Shown here: in pieces, positions 10,929 to 20,543 of the stretch
Numbering within the stretch: the first letter of the stretch is position 1
How the letters are laid out: every line of letters starts with the position of its first letter
Source of the DNA: Lachnospiraceae bacterium KM106-2
GTDB lineage: Bacteria > Bacillota > Clostridia > Lachnospirales > Lachnospiraceae
NCBI GenBank assembly: GCA_009731425.1
Contig: AP018794.1
Location: 3,592,501-3,656,500, forward strand
Direction: 5' to 3'
Length of the DNA stretch: 64,000 bases
Made by a program: the position numbers and the translations under genes
Notes under the pieces: generated by a model
The model's input: the letters and a program-made list of their open reading frames with translations, nothing else
Told to the model about the DNA's origin: nothing
Database searches by the model: none

Positions 10929-13865
10929 TTAATGAATCATGTTATCAAATTGCTCGACAGGCATCGGTTTCCCATAGAGATAACCTTGAGCGATAGAACA
11001 ATGGATCTGCTTTAGGAATTCAGCTTGTTCTTTAGTCTCTACGCCTTCTGATACAGTAATCATTTTCAATTCTCTGGCCATTTTAATAATGTTGGTAATG
11101 ACCACTTTTTCACGTATAGTTGTAGTACCCTGATGGAAGAAATCTTTATCTAGTTTGATCACATCAAATGGTAGTTGGCGAAGCAGATTAAGTGAGGACA
11201 TTCCAGAGCCGAAATCGTCCATAGCAATTCGGAATCCGGAGGTATGTAGTTGCTGCATGATATTAAGCAGATAAGAATCTGTATTGGTAAAAGCAGTTTC
11301 AGTTAATTCAATTTCTATGAGATTACTTGGAATGTGATACTGGTTAACAATATTCTTTAGCTCTTCTACAAATAAGTGATTGGTTAGATGGACACGAGAG
11401 AAGTTGACACTAATTGGAACCACCATTCTCTTTTGATCGAGTAAGGAGCGAAGATGTTCGCATACACTTGTGAGAACATAATAATCTAACTGAGTGATAA
11501 AATGGTTTTCCTCAAAGATCGGAATAAATTCATCTGGAGGGATGATCCGATTTTTGTGTTTCCAGCGAATTAGTGCTTCCGCACCACATAGGGTTTCATC
11601 AGAAAGATTAACTTTAGGTTGATAGTAGATGGCAAATTCGTGATCAGCTAGTGCATCTTCCATGATGTCTTCAATTTCTCTTTGTTTTACTAAGCGGCTT
11701 TTCATCTCTTCATTAAAAAATGTATATTGAGATTTATGCCGATTCTGAATTGATTTTCTAGCAATGTTAGCACGATCTAAATTGATCGAGATATTAATAT
11801 TTCGATTTACAGGGCAAAGACCACAGATGATCGAAAGACGATAGAAGTCCGACTCTGTTTTTGGAATATGCTCTAAGGATTTTAAGATAGCATTAACCCG
11901 TTCTAACAATAGTTCATGATCATCATAGTTCATCATCATAATGAACTTATCGCCCCCGACTCGTCCATAGACCTCATCTTTCTTCTGATATTCTTTTAGC
12001 GTTTGGGAGATATAGATGAGGATTCGATCCCCTTCATTATATCCATAGTTTTCATTGATCAATTTGAATTTATCAATATCAAGAAAGAGAAAAATATAGT
12101 TATTCGTAGCGTTCTTATGTAAGATTTTATAACACAAATCCGTGAAGGATGCCGTGTTATAGCAGCCGGTCAGTGAGTCAAGATGAGTGATCGCATTTAC
12201 TTTTTGCTGTGTCCGTAATTTGATGAGGTAGCCACCAAGAATCTTTGAGATACTGATTAGAGTATTGAGCTCATTGGTATTCCAGGATCGGGTCTCATCT
12301 TCATAATGATAAGAGAGGAAGCCTTTATCCATACCACCTTCATAAATTCCACATTGAAGAATTCCGGAGACCAGAAGATATTTTAGTTTCTCTTTCATCT
12401 TAGCGGGTAAGGAAATATCATCTAGATGATCTGCATAAAAGGCTGAGTTTGGAGAAAGATGATATTTTCGATAAGATTTAACCTCATCAAAGGAGAATCG
12501 ATCATAGACATCAGCTTGTCGAAAGGAGCTGTTACTACTCCAAATGTAATTGATGTAATAGTTTTTCTTATTCTCTGATAGTTCAAAGATAGCGATGCTG
12601 CTGAGTCGATAATAATCGCCAAGCAGACTCAGAATAATGTTAATAGAGGTATCTAGTTGTCTGGCATCAAATAAGATATCTACAACGTTGGAAAGAATAT
12701 TACTATCCATAGCAGAATTACTTTTCAGTACATAGTGATTATGGGCGGTTCTATCTACATGAGAATTAACATGAACTAAGGTGAGACTATCAGAATAGAT
12801 CATATAATTATTACCTGAGATGGTTCTAGCGTGGATCATGGCAGTATATGCTTTATCGATCAGTTCATTTAGTTCAAAACCATGAGTTGGATAAAGCGCA
12901 ATACCGATGCATCCATGGATTGGAACCTTGTTTTTATCATCGGTATAGATATGGTCAAAAATATTGAGAATTTTTTGGGCCTCTGATTCAACGATTGAAA
13001 GATTGGGAAGGTTATAGAGATATAAAATAAATTTATCACCATCAAAGCGTCCGATCAGATTATTACCATTATTAAAGAATTTGATCAGTTTGCTGCTGAT
13101 CTCAAGAAGTACAGCGTTTCCGTAGGTATATCCATAGGTGGTATTAATCGATTTAAAGTGTTTAATATCGATCATAAGGACTGCATGTAACAGGAAGTGA
13201 TTACTGTTACCCATACTTGATTTGATCTTTGTTAGGACAGCATGATGTTTATATACTTTAGTGAGGGGGTCTTTTTGGGTAGCGTTTTTTAATAGCTCCA
13301 GTTCCATTCTCTTTTCGTTGATATTAATTGTTTCACCAATTACCGTGATCGGATTGCCATTATTATCGTAGATGGTACTGCCTGTTAACTGTAACCATTC
13401 AAAGTTACCATTTGCCACTTTACCCCGAAGAACACAATTGATCTGATCTTTTCCATCATAAAGTTCATCATAGAATTTTTTGAATTTCATTATATCATGG
13501 GGATGAATGAGATGGTTTTCTAAAGTTGATATTTTGAGGTTGCTGATTTCTTCTTTCCCATAGTTAATGCCAAGGGTAGCAGTAGATTTTTTGAGGGTAT
13601 CTGTTAGTATATTATACTCCCATAGGACATCGCTGGTTAGTTTGAATAATGTTTTATAGCGATTGGTTTGGAGTTCGAGCTTATCTTGATTTTGCTTTAG
13701 TTTTGTGTTGTTATAAAGCTGTATTAGTAGAAGGAGAATCGTAAATGCAATGATACCTATGATTTGAGTACTTGTCATAAAGCTTTCTGTTATAATATAA
13801 TTAGATATATTTCTAGGTAGAGAAAATGTACATACTAAAACATTCGTTATGAATCGTTTCGACAT
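10929..13865 (-). CDS. Membrane-anchored PAS-GGDEF-GGDEF-EAL c-di-GMP protein
   Basis: This is a 978-residue signalling protein for cyclic di-GMP turnover. One membrane helix at about 30-50 is followed by a PAS-like sensor (65-185) and a first GGDEF domain with a changed active loop (GRFDGDKF). A central GAF-like region (about 390-545) precedes a second GGDEF domain with GRVGGDKF and a C-terminal EAL phosphodiesterase domain. The EAL part keeps GAEALIRW, ELTET, DDFGSG and KLDKDFF, so it is probably an active phosphodiesterase. The cyclase domains carry GDKF in place of GDEF; this is tolerated in some cyclases, but the first domain also lacks a Gly and may be regulatory. GAGG lies ahead of the ATG. 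It stands alone, convergent with the sugar operon. Confidence 0.9.
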   Translation of the reverse strand: MSKRFITNVLVCTFSLPRNISNYIITESFMTSTQIIGIIAFTILLLLIQLYNNTKLKQNQDKLELQTNRYKTLFKLTSDVLWEYNILTDTLKKSTATLGINYGKEEISNLKISTLENHLIHPHDIMKFKKFYDELYDGKDQINCVLRGKVANGNFEWLQLTGSTIYDNNGNPITVIGETININEKRMELELLKNATQKDPLTKVYKHHAVLTKIKSSMGNSNHFLLHAVLMIDIKHFKSINTTYGYTYGNAVLLEISSKLIKFFNNGNNLIGRFDGDKFILYLYNLPNLSIVESEAQKILNIFDHIYTDDKNKVPIHGCIGIALYPTHGFELNELIDKAYTAMIHARTISGNNYMIYSDSLTLVHVNSHVDRTAHNHYVLKSNSAMDSNILSNVVDILFDARQLDTSINIILSLLGDYYRLSSIAIFELSENKKNYYINYIWSSNSSFRQADVYDRFSFDEVKSYRKYHLSPNSAFYADHLDDISLPAKMKEKLKYLLVSGILQCGIYEGGMDKGFLSYHYEDETRSWNTNELNTLISISKILGGYLIKLRTQQKVNAITHLDSLTGCYNTASFTDLCYKILHKNATNNYIFLFLDIDKFKLINENYGYNEGDRILIYISQTLKEYQKKDEVYGRVGGDKFIMMMNYDDHELLLERVNAILKSLEHIPKTESDFYRLSIICGLCPVNRNINISINLDRANIARKSIQNRHKSQYTFFNEEMKSRLVKQREIEDIMEDALADHEFAIYYQPKVNLSDETLCGAEALIRWKHKNRIIPPDEFIPIFEENHFITQLDYYVLTSVCEHLRSLLDQKRMVVPISVNFSRVHLTNHLFVEELKNIVNQYHIPSNLIEIELTETAFTNTDSYLLNIMQQLHTSGFRIAMDDFGSGMSSLNLLRQLPFDVIKLDKDFFHQGTTTIREKVVITNIIKMARELKMITVSEGVETKEQAEFLKQIHCSIAQGYLYGKPMPVEQFDNMIH

Positions 13866-13975
13866 AGTGGTTCCTCACTTTACTAAGTTAAAAGAATAAT
13901 ATATACTAAATTTACCATATTATGTATATAAAGTAAATGATTTGTAGAATAATAAATGATTAAGGGGATATAGAA

Positions 13976-14644
13976 ATGGAATCAATTTTTATTGTAGAAG
14001 ATGATGTGAAAATTCGTAAAGAGTTATGTAACTTTTTAGAGAAATATAACTATCAGTGTATAGTTAGTGATGATTTTGAGAATATCGTGGATCATATCTT
14101 AGAGTCAAAAGCAAATTTGATCTTATTGGATATTAATCTTCCATATTATGATGGATATCATATTTGCAGGGAACTAAGGAAGCAGATGGAGACACCTATT
14201 ATTATTGTCACAAGCAGAGATAGCGAACTAGATGAACTTATGAGTTTGAATCTGGGAGCAGATGATTTTATTACAAAACCATATAATACACAGATCCTAT
14301 TGGCGCATATAGCTAGTGTATTAAAACGAGCTGGTCATGTGGTCTCTTCGGATAAGATTCAATGTAAGGAATTAGAACTTAATTTGTCTAAAGGTGTTGT
14401 ATCTAGTACCAAGGGTGAAATCTCTCTCACTAAAAATGAGTTACAGATTTTAAAGATCCTTATGAGCAATCAAGGGAAGATCGTGTCTCGAGATGAAATT
14501 ATGCAGGAACTTTGGGAAAGTGACGAGTTTGTGGATGATAATACATTGACGGTTAACATTAACCGATTAAGAAAGAAATTAGAAACGCTTACAGAAGCCA
14601 ATTATATTGTAACCAAACGAGGTCTTGGTTACATGATAGAATAG
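13976..14644 (+). CDS. BceR-type response regulator (OmpR family)
   Basis: This 222-residue response regulator has an N-terminal receiver domain. The phospho-acceptor lies in LILLDINLPYYDGYH (about Asp50) and the switch residues in VTSRDSELDELMSLNLGADD and KPY. The C-terminal winged helix ends with TVNINRLRKKLE. The sequence is typical of BceR-like regulators, which switch on antimicrobial-peptide resistance transporters. The kinase gene follows after 10 bp. The matching transporter lies 4 kb downstream, and a perfect BceR-type box (19665-19678) precedes it, so this regulator probably acts there. Confidence 0.93.
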   Translation: MESIFIVEDDVKIRKELCNFLEKYNYQCIVSDDFENIVDHILESKANLILLDINLPYYDGYHICRELRKQMETPIIIVTSRDSELDELMSLNLGADDFITKPYNTQILLAHIASVLKRAGHVVSSDKIQCKELELNLSKGVVSSTKGEISLTKNELQILKILMSNQGKIVSRDEIMQELWESDEFVDDNTLTVNINRLRKKLETLTEANYIVTKRGLGYMIE

Positions 14645-14654
14645 GAGGGATAAT

Positions 14655-15662
14655 ATGACATTACGTTCCTATTGCAAAGATCGTCTTGGAAATGGCATCG
14701 TGTGGTTGGTAGCTATTTTGTTCTGTGGTGTGCTTATGGATCGAACCGGAATTGAATTTTATTCGATCATCTTCATGGAGTCCTTTTGGATGCTAGCTCT
14801 TTTGATCAATTTCGGTAGGGATTTTTATAAACGTTATCGATTTTATCATGAGGCGGAGATCAATCAAAGAAGTTTGGACAAGAAGTATTTGTTATCCGAG
14901 ATGGTTGAGCGACCGGAATTTCTAGAAGGTGAACTTTGCTATGATCTTTTAAAAGAATCGAATAAGTCTATGTGTGATGAAATCGGGGTCTATAAGAGAC
15001 AGGTAAAGGATTATCGGGAATATATCGAGATGTGGCTTCATGAGATTAAGACTCCGATCGCTTCGATGAAGCTCATGACATCAAATAATAAAAGTGAAGT
15101 TATGGACAGCATGAATGAAGAAATTGATAAGGTAGATTATTTTTTAGAGCAGGTACTCTATTATGCGAGAAGCAATGCAGTGGATAAAGATTATATTATT
15201 AAGGAGATTTCTCTAGAACGTCTTGTGAAGGCTTGTATTCGTAAGAATGCTAAGATGATGATCCAGACAAAGGTCGGAGTGGAGATTGATGAGCTAGACT
15301 GCCTTATTTATGCCGATGCAAAATGGTTAGAATTTATTATTAGCCAGATCATTATTAATTCGGTGAAGTATCGAAAAGAGAATACGAAGATTCATTTTTC
15401 TATGAAAAAGGAGAAGTATCAGGTAGTTTTAATCATTGAAGATAATGGAATCGGAATATCGGCAGCAGATCTGCCACGTGTTTTAGAAAAAGGTTATACA
15501 GGAACTACGGGAAGAAAGTTTGCAAAGTCTACGGGAATGGGACTTTATCTATGTGATAAGCTTTGCACTAAGATGGGATTGTCCTTTCATATTACCTCGA
15601 CTCTTGATAAGGGTACTAAGGTGGCAATTGGATTTCCTGAATTTCGTAGATTTGAAGAATAA
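14655..15662 (+). CDS. BceS-type intramembrane-sensing histidine kinase
   Basis: This 335-residue sensor kinase has two membrane helices close together at about 12-30 and 35-53 with almost no external loop, the mark of intramembrane-sensing kinases that read the activity of a partner transporter. The phospho-acceptor His129 lies in MWLHEIKTPI. The ATP-binding domain shows the N box QIIINSVKY, the G1 box EDNGIGIS and the G2 box STGMGLYLC. It pairs with the preceding regulator, and the likely partner is the BceAB-like transporter at 19776-22560. Confidence 0.92.
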   Translation: MTLRSYCKDRLGNGIVWLVAILFCGVLMDRTGIEFYSIIFMESFWMLALLINFGRDFYKRYRFYHEAEINQRSLDKKYLLSEMVERPEFLEGELCYDLLKESNKSMCDEIGVYKRQVKDYREYIEMWLHEIKTPIASMKLMTSNNKSEVMDSMNEEIDKVDYFLEQVLYYARSNAVDKDYIIKEISLERLVKACIRKNAKMMIQTKVGVEIDELDCLIYADAKWLEFIISQIIINSVKYRKENTKIHFSMKKEKYQVVLIIEDNGIGISAADLPRVLEKGYTGTTGRKFAKSTGMGLYLCDKLCTKMGLSFHITSTLDKGTKVAIGFPEFRRFEE

Positions 15663-15694
15663 AAAAAGAGTTTGGCAAGCCAAACTCTTTTTTT
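15661..15694. terminator. Bidirectional terminator between bceS and the convergent gene
   Basis: A perfect 16-bp inverted repeat with a 2-nt loop is flanked by A7 on the left and T7 on the right. It begins within the bceS stop codon and touches the stop of the leftward gene, so it should serve both. Confidence 0.9.
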
Positions 15695-16703
15695 ATTTGC
15701 TTTGAATGTTATGAATATTTTTAATGACGATAGAGATGCTGCCATCTGGATTGGTCAGGAATTCAATATTCTCTTTGGCATTGTATTGATCCATCGGGAT
15801 ATTAATCTCAATTCCGCTATCAGTCGTTAGAAATTGCTTTCCAAATTTCTTAGTGGTAGTTGGGTTTTGAGGAGCTACTTCTTCGTTTACGATATTATAC
15901 TTATCGAGCTTTTCGATAAATTCCTCTTTGATCTCAGGCTGATCTTGATAGAGTTTCTGACATAAATTTTCTACTTGGATACTACCTTGTTCAGCATATT
16001 CATTATGAAGAATACTTTTGGTCTCCATTTTACGGTCAAAATCTTCTTTAAAGTATTTACGATTGATCTGATCGACCGCTTTCGTAATGATTCCAAGCTT
16101 TGCTTTGGAGGACAGTGTAGTCTTACATTCCAAAAAGATTTGTGAGAAGTAATTGGTCTTTAATCCGTTCACATCGTATTTCTTTTCGACAAGTAGAATA
16201 GAATAGTCGGAAAGATTGATCAAAGCTGCCTCTGCTAAGCGACTTGATTCTCCAGGAAGAGTTGCTTTTTGTTTGATGATATCGTTACAATTACCAACCT
16301 CTGCAGATTCTGTATAGTGAACATAAGAAGTCTTATAATTCATTTTTAATAAGGCAAGAGAGAGTTCGCCTTCTACTTGATAAGATACTACAAGAAGGTC
16401 AGCAGGAGGAATCTCAATATTGGCATTCATGATGGTATATAAATGAGAGGCAATCTGCTGGCTGATCTCGATCATCTGATCTTCCTTAAAATTCTGTACT
16501 AATTGATATACCGTTGATACTTCTTGTTGGAATTGACATTTCTTTACGTCATCGCTAGAGGCGATTTTATAGATATGTGCACGTAATAGATCGTTTAAAT
16601 CAGGGCCTAATTCTAAAAGACTTTCGGATAAAACAGGTACTCCTACTGTTGAATCGAGTATGTGCATGATGGCACTGCGGATAATGATATCGTCGCGTTC
16701 CAT
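15693..16703 (-). CDS. Nucleoid-associated protein, NdpA/YejK (37K) family
   Basis: This 336-residue soluble protein resembles the Firmicutes branch of the 37-kDa nucleoid-associated family. The N-terminus (RSAIMHILDSTVGVPVLSE) and the middle part (LSDYSILLVEKKYDVNGLKTNYFSQIFLECKT) fit that family. The E. coli homologue YejK binds the nucleoid; the clostridial proteins are little studied. There are no membrane segments. It is transcribed alone between BceRS and ClpB, on the opposite strand. The family call rests on overall pattern rather than a catalytic motif. Confidence 0.7.
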   Translation of the reverse strand: MERDDIIIRSAIMHILDSTVGVPVLSESLLELGPDLNDLLRAHIYKIASSDDVKKCQFQQEVSTVYQLVQNFKEDQMIEISQQIASHLYTIMNANIEIPPADLLVVSYQVEGELSLALLKMNYKTSYVHYTESAEVGNCNDIIKQKATLPGESSRLAEAALINLSDYSILLVEKKYDVNGLKTNYFSQIFLECKTTLSSKAKLGIITKAVDQINRKYFKEDFDRKMETKSILHNEYAEQGSIQVENLCQKLYQDQPEIKEEFIEKLDKYNIVNEEVAPQNPTTTKKFGKQFLTTDSGIEINIPMDQYNAKENIEFLTNPDGSISIVIKNIHNIQSK

Positions 16704-16788
16704 GGGATAAAATCACCCTTTCTTCATTATAATATCGATACTGTAGCATACATAAATCTCAAAATCAAGATAACAATAAAATTAACTG

Positions 16789-16817
16789 TTGCATATTAAA
16801 AAAGCATGTGTTATATT
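16789..16817 (+). promoter_or_regulatory. sigmaA promoter of clpB
   Basis: TTGCAT and TATATT are separated by exactly 17 bp. The predicted transcript starts near 16824, leaving a leader of about 40 nt with AAAGGAGGG before the ATG at 16866. I see no CIRCE element and no CtsR-type repeat, so the usual heat-shock repressors are not evident. Confidence 0.7.
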
Positions 16818-16865
16818 AGTTATAGAACAAATAAACAACTTAAAAAAAGCAAAGGAGGGTTTAGT

Positions 16866-19448
16866 ATGAATATTAGTAAGTTTACACAGAAGTCATTACA
16901 AGCAGTAAACGACTGCGAAAAAGTGGCTTACGAATATGGAAATCAAGAACTCGGTCAAGAGCATTTGCTATATAGTTTGTTAACCATTGAAGATAGTTTA
17001 ATTCGTAAGTTAATTACGAAGATGGATATAAATGCAGATTCTTTTGATATTGAAGTAAAGAATTTATTAGGTAAGAAACCAAAGGTAAGCGGTGGTCAGC
17101 TTTATGTCGGAAACGATTTAAATAAGGTATTGATCTATGCAGAGAATGAAGCCAAAAATATGGGTGATGAGTATGTCAGCGTGAAGCATCTGTTCTTGAG
17201 TTTGATCAAGAATGCTAATCGTGACATTAAGGATTTATTTAAGCAGTTCCATGTGACAAGAGATGGCTTTTTACAAGCACTTTCAACGGTGCGTGGCAAT
17301 CAGAAAGTAACATCTGATAATCCAGAAGCTACTTATGATACCCTCGAAAAATATGGCTATGATCTTGTAAAGCGTGCGAAAGATCAAAAGCTTGATCCTG
17401 TTATTGGACGAGACAGTGAAATTCGTAATGTGATCCGCATTCTTTCTCGTAAGACAAAGAATAATCCAGTATTGATCGGTGAACCGGGTGTTGGTAAGAC
17501 GGCAGTTGTAGAAGGACTTGCACAAAGAATCGTACGTGGCGATGTTCCTCATGCCTTAAAGAATAAGCGAGTATTCTCTTTGGACATGGGTTCTTTAGTA
17601 GCTGGTGCGAAATATCGTGGTGAATTTGAAGAGAGATTAAAAGCCGTATTAGATGAGGTTAAAAATAGTGAAGGTGAGATCATCTTATTTATCGATGAGC
17701 TTCATACTATCGTAGGAGCTGGTAAGACGGATGGTGCAATGGATGCCGGCAATTTATTAAAACCAATGCTTGCAAGAGGTGAGCTTCATTGTATCGGTGC
17801 AACGACTCTGAATGAGTATCGTGAGTATATTGAAAAAGATGCTGCCTTAGAACGTCGTTTCCAGCCAGTTATGGTAGAAGAGCCAACAGTAGAAGATACG
17901 ATTTCTATCTTAAGAGGTTTAAAAGATCGTTATGAAGTATTCCATGGTGTTAAGATTACTGATGGTGCCTTAGTATCAGCAGCAACCTTATCAAACCGTT
18001 ATATTTCTGATCGTTTCTTACCTGATAAGGCGATCGATCTAGTAGATGAAGCATGTGCTCTAATCAAGACAGAATTAGACTCTATGCCAACAGAGCTTGA
18101 TGATGTTCAAAGAAAGATCATGCAGTTAGAAATTGAGGAAGCTGCTCTTAAGAAAGAAAATGATCATCTTAGCATGGAACGTTTATCTGCACTTCAGAAA
18201 GAGCTAGCAGAACTTCGTGATGAGTTCTCTGCACAGAAGGCAAAATGGGATGCAGAAAAGGCAAGTGTGGAAAAGGTATCTAAGTTAAAAGAAGAGATCG
18301 AAGCAGTCCAGAATGATATTCAAGTTGCACAAAGAGAGTATGATCTGAATCGTGCAGCAGAATTACAATATGGTAAACTTCCTGAATTACAGAAGCAGTT
18401 AGAGTTAGAGGAAGAACGTGTGAAGAAAGAAGAGCATGTTCTTGTTCATGAGAGTGTAACGGATGATGAGATCGCAAGGATCATCTCCAGATGGACTGGA
18501 ATCCCAGTGGCTAAATTAACTGAAAGTGAAAGAAATAAGACACTTCATCTTGATGATGAACTTCATAAACGAGTAGTTGGACAAGATGAAGGTGTTAGTA
18601 AAGTAACGGAAGCAATTCTTCGTTCCAAAGCAGGAATCAAAGATCCAACGAAACCAATCGGTTCTTTCTTATTCTTAGGGCCAACAGGTGTTGGTAAAAC
18701 AGAACTTGCTAAATCATTGGCCGCCAGTCTGTTTGATAATGAGCAGAATATGGTTCGTATTGATATGAGTGAGTATATGGAGAAATACTCTGTATCTAGA
18801 TTGATCGGAGCACCTCCAGGATATGTTGGTTACGAAGAAGGCGGTCAGCTCACAGAAGCAGTTCGTCGAAAACCATACTCTGTAGTCTTATTCGATGAGA
18901 TTGAGAAGGCACATCCAGATGTATTTAATGTCTTATTACAGGTATTAGATGATGGACGTGTAACGGATTCTCAAGGAAGAACGGTAGACTTTAAGAATAC
19001 GATATTAATTATGACATCTAATATTGGATCCAGTTATTTACTAGAAGGGATTAAAGAAGACAATGTAATTACAAAGGAAACAGAAAATCTTGTTATGAAT
19101 GATCTACGTGGTCATTTCCGTCCTGAGTTTTTAAATCGTCTTGATGAGATCATTATGTTTAAGCCACTTACAAAAGACAATATTGGTGGTATTATTGACC
19201 TTCTTATTGTTGATCTCAACCGTCGTTTAGCAGATAAAGAATTGACGTTAACAGTAACAGACCAAGCAAAAGACTTTATCGTAAATGAAGCATATGATCC
19301 TGCATATGGTGCAAGACCATTGAAACGTTATTTACAAAAATATGTAGAGACATTAACGGCGAAATTGATCCTTGGTGATAAGGTTCGAGCAGGTCAGACG
19401 ATCGTGATCGATGAAGAGAATAATGAATTAATTGCAAATGTAGAATAG
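16866..19448 (+). CDS. clpB: ATP-dependent protein disaggregase ClpB
   Basis: This 860-residue AAA+ chaperone pulls proteins out of aggregates together with DnaK. An N-terminal Clp repeat domain (1-145) is followed by nucleotide-binding domain 1 (Walker A GEPGVGKT, Walker [10 protein letters not shown]). A long coiled-coil middle domain (about 390-520, rich in Glu and Lys) and nucleotide-binding domain 2 ([20 protein letters not shown]) come next. The full-length middle domain identifies ClpB rather than ClpC or ClpA, and there is no ClpP-binding loop I can recognise. The AAAGGAGGG site fixes the start at 16866; an upstream in-frame ATG overlaps the promoter. Confidence 0.95.
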   Translation: MNISKFTQKSLQAVNDCEKVAYEYGNQELGQEHLLYSLLTIEDSLIRKLITKMDINADSFDIEVKNLLGKKPKVSGGQLYVGNDLNKVLIYAENEAKNMGDEYVSVKHLFLSLIKNANRDIKDLFKQFHVTRDGFLQALSTVRGNQKVTSDNPEATYDTLEKYGYDLVKRAKDQKLDPVIGRDSEIRNVIRILSRKTKNNPVLIGEPGVGKTAVVEGLAQRIVRGDVPHALKNKRVFSLDMGSLVAGAKYRGEFEERLKAVLDEVKNSEGEIILFIDELHTIVGAGKTDGAMDAGNLLKPMLARGELHCIGATTLNEYREYIEKDAALERRFQPVMVEEPTVEDTISILRGLKDRYEVFHGVKITDGALVSAATLSNRYISDRFLPDKAIDLVDEACALIKTELDSMPTELDDVQRKIMQLEIEEAALKKENDHLSMERLSALQKELAELRDEFSAQKAKWDAEKASVEKVSKLKEEIEAVQNDIQVAQREYDLNRAAELQYGKLPELQKQLELEEERVKKEEHVLVHESVTDDEIARIISRWTGIPVAKLTESERNKTLHLDDELHKRVVGQDEGVSKVTEAILRSKAGIKDPTKPIGSFLFLGPTGVGKTELAKSLAASLFDNEQNMVRIDMSEYMEKYSVSRLIGAPPGYVGYEEGGQLTEAVRRKPYSVVLFDEIEKAHPDVFNVLLQVLDDGRVTDSQGRTVDFKNTILIMTSNIGSSYLLEGIKEDNVITKETENLVMNDLRGHFRPEFLNRLDEIIMFKPLTKDNIGGIIDLLIVDLNRRLADKELTLTVTDQAKDFIVNEAYDPAYGARPLKRYLQKYVETLTAKLILGDKVRAGQTIVIDEENNELIANVE

Positions 19449-19458
19449 TAATAGAGAG

Positions 19459-19493
19459 AAAGGCTATAGCAGAGAGTTCTGTTATAGCCTTTT
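19459..19493 (+). terminator. Terminator of clpB
   Basis: AAAGGCTATAGCAGA pairs with TCTGTTATAGCCTTT around a short loop, ten bases after the clpB stop, and ends in a T run. The left arm recurs at 19591-19611. Confidence 0.8.
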
Positions 19494-19604
19494 AGCTTGT
19501 CGCCAAGCTTGGATGAAAGACAGCTTTCATCCAGTCATTTCAATCGGAGCTGACAGGTACTCGTTCGTGAAAGTAATTGTCTACAGTCAAAAAGGCTATA
19601 GCGG
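19494..19604. repeat. Intergenic segment flanked by a 21-bp near-duplicate
   Basis: AAAGGCTATAGC followed by A or G and GAGAGTT occurs in the clpB terminator (19459-19479) and again at 19591-19611. The 111 bp between the copies contain a hairpin (GGATGAAAG / CTTTCATCC) and no gene. A partial duplication or a small inserted repeat are both possible. Confidence 0.45.
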
Positions 19605-19630
19605 AGAGTTTTGCATGCAAAACTCTTTTT
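19605..19630 (+). terminator. Second terminator before bceA
   Basis: A perfect 22-bp palindrome (AGAGTTTTGC ATGCAAAACTCT) runs into a T5 tract. It reinforces separation of the clpB transcript from the transporter operon. Confidence 0.75.
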
Positions 19631-19662
19631 ATGTTATATTAGAAGAGTACATAAAAGGATAA

Positions 19663-19680
19663 CCTTACAATTCTGTAAGG
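19663..19680 (+). promoter_or_regulatory. BceR-type operator
   Basis: CCTTACA-ATTC-TGTAAGG is a perfect 7-4-7 palindrome containing TTACA-N4-TGTAA, the published BceR-family target pattern. It lies about 96 bp ahead of the transporter ATPase gene. A plausible promoter follows (TTGTTA near 19684 and TAGAAT near 19709, spacing imperfect). Confidence 0.75.
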
Positions 19681-19775
19681 TTATTGTTATTTGAATCGAT
19701 GTTATGGATAGAATCTTGATGATAGAATACCAACATAAGATAAATCAAAATAAATAGTAAGGATGGTTGGAAAAA

Positions 19776-20543
19776 ATGAGCGAAATATTAAAAGTAGAAA
19801 ATATTGAAAAGTATTATGGACGCAGAGGAAATATTACAAAAGCAATTGACGGAATCAGCTTTCGAGTTGAGGAAGGCGAGTACATTGGTATTATGGGAGC
19901 CAGCGGCAGTGGTAAGACAACCTTATTAAATGCTATTTCTACCATCGATACTGTTACAGCTGGTCAAATCTATATTAATGATGAAAATATCACGAAATTA
20001 AAATCAAAAGCATTGTCAAAGTTCAGAAGAGATAATCTTGGATTCATCTTTCAGGACTTTAACTTACTAGATACTTTGACAGCATACGAGAACATCGCAT
20101 TGGCATTGACTATTCATAAGATACCAGCAACTACGATTGATGCAAAAGTAAAAGAGGTTGCAGCAAAGCTGAACATAGAAGCAGTTTTAGATAAATATCC
20201 ATATCAAATGTCAGGTGGTCAAAAACAAAGAGTTGCTTCGGCAAGAGCCATTATTACAAATCCTACCTTAGTTCTTGCAGATGAGCCAACAGGAGCACTT
20301 GATTCTAAATCAGCAAGAATGTTATTAGAATCTTTTGAGACCTTAAATGATGATCTGGGAGCAACGATCATGATGGTAACACACGATGCTTTTACAGCAA
20401 GTTATTGTAAGAGAATCTTATTTATCAAGGATGGCAGAATCTTTAATGAAATCCATCGCGGTAAAGAGACAAGAAAAGAATTCTTCAATCGTATTATTGA
20501 AGTCGTAACCTTATTAGGAGGTGACAACAGTAATGTTCTGTAA
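19776..20543 (+). CDS. BceA-type ABC transporter ATP-binding protein
   Basis: This 255-residue ATPase belongs to the MacB/Bce group. It has Walker A GASGSGKTT, the Q loop FIFQDFNLL, the signature MSGGQKQRVASARAI and Walker B LVLADEPTGALDSK. It powers the large permease that follows, which in this family frees cell-wall lipid targets from peptide antibiotics such as bacitracin or lantibiotics. The ATG at 19776 lies properly after AAGGATGG. It overlaps the permease start by 11 bp in another frame, so the two are translationally coupled. It is probably induced through BceRS at 13976-15662. Confidence 0.95.
   Translation: MSEILKVENIEKYYGRRGNITKAIDGISFRVEEGEYIGIMGASGSGKTTLLNAISTIDTVTAGQIYINDENITKLKSKALSKFRRDNLGFIFQDFNLLDTLTAYENIALALTIHKIPATTIDAKVKEVAAKLNIEAVLDKYPYQMSGGQKQRVASARAIITNPTLVLADEPTGALDSKSARMLLESFETLNDDLGATIMMVTHDAFTASYCKRILFIKDGRIFNEIHRGKETRKEFFNRIIEVVTLLGGDNSNVL

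Noticed and set aside
16824-16866. CIRCE or CtsR heat-shock operator before clpB
   Set aside because: I looked for the CIRCE inverted repeat and the CtsR heptad repeat in the leader and found neither.
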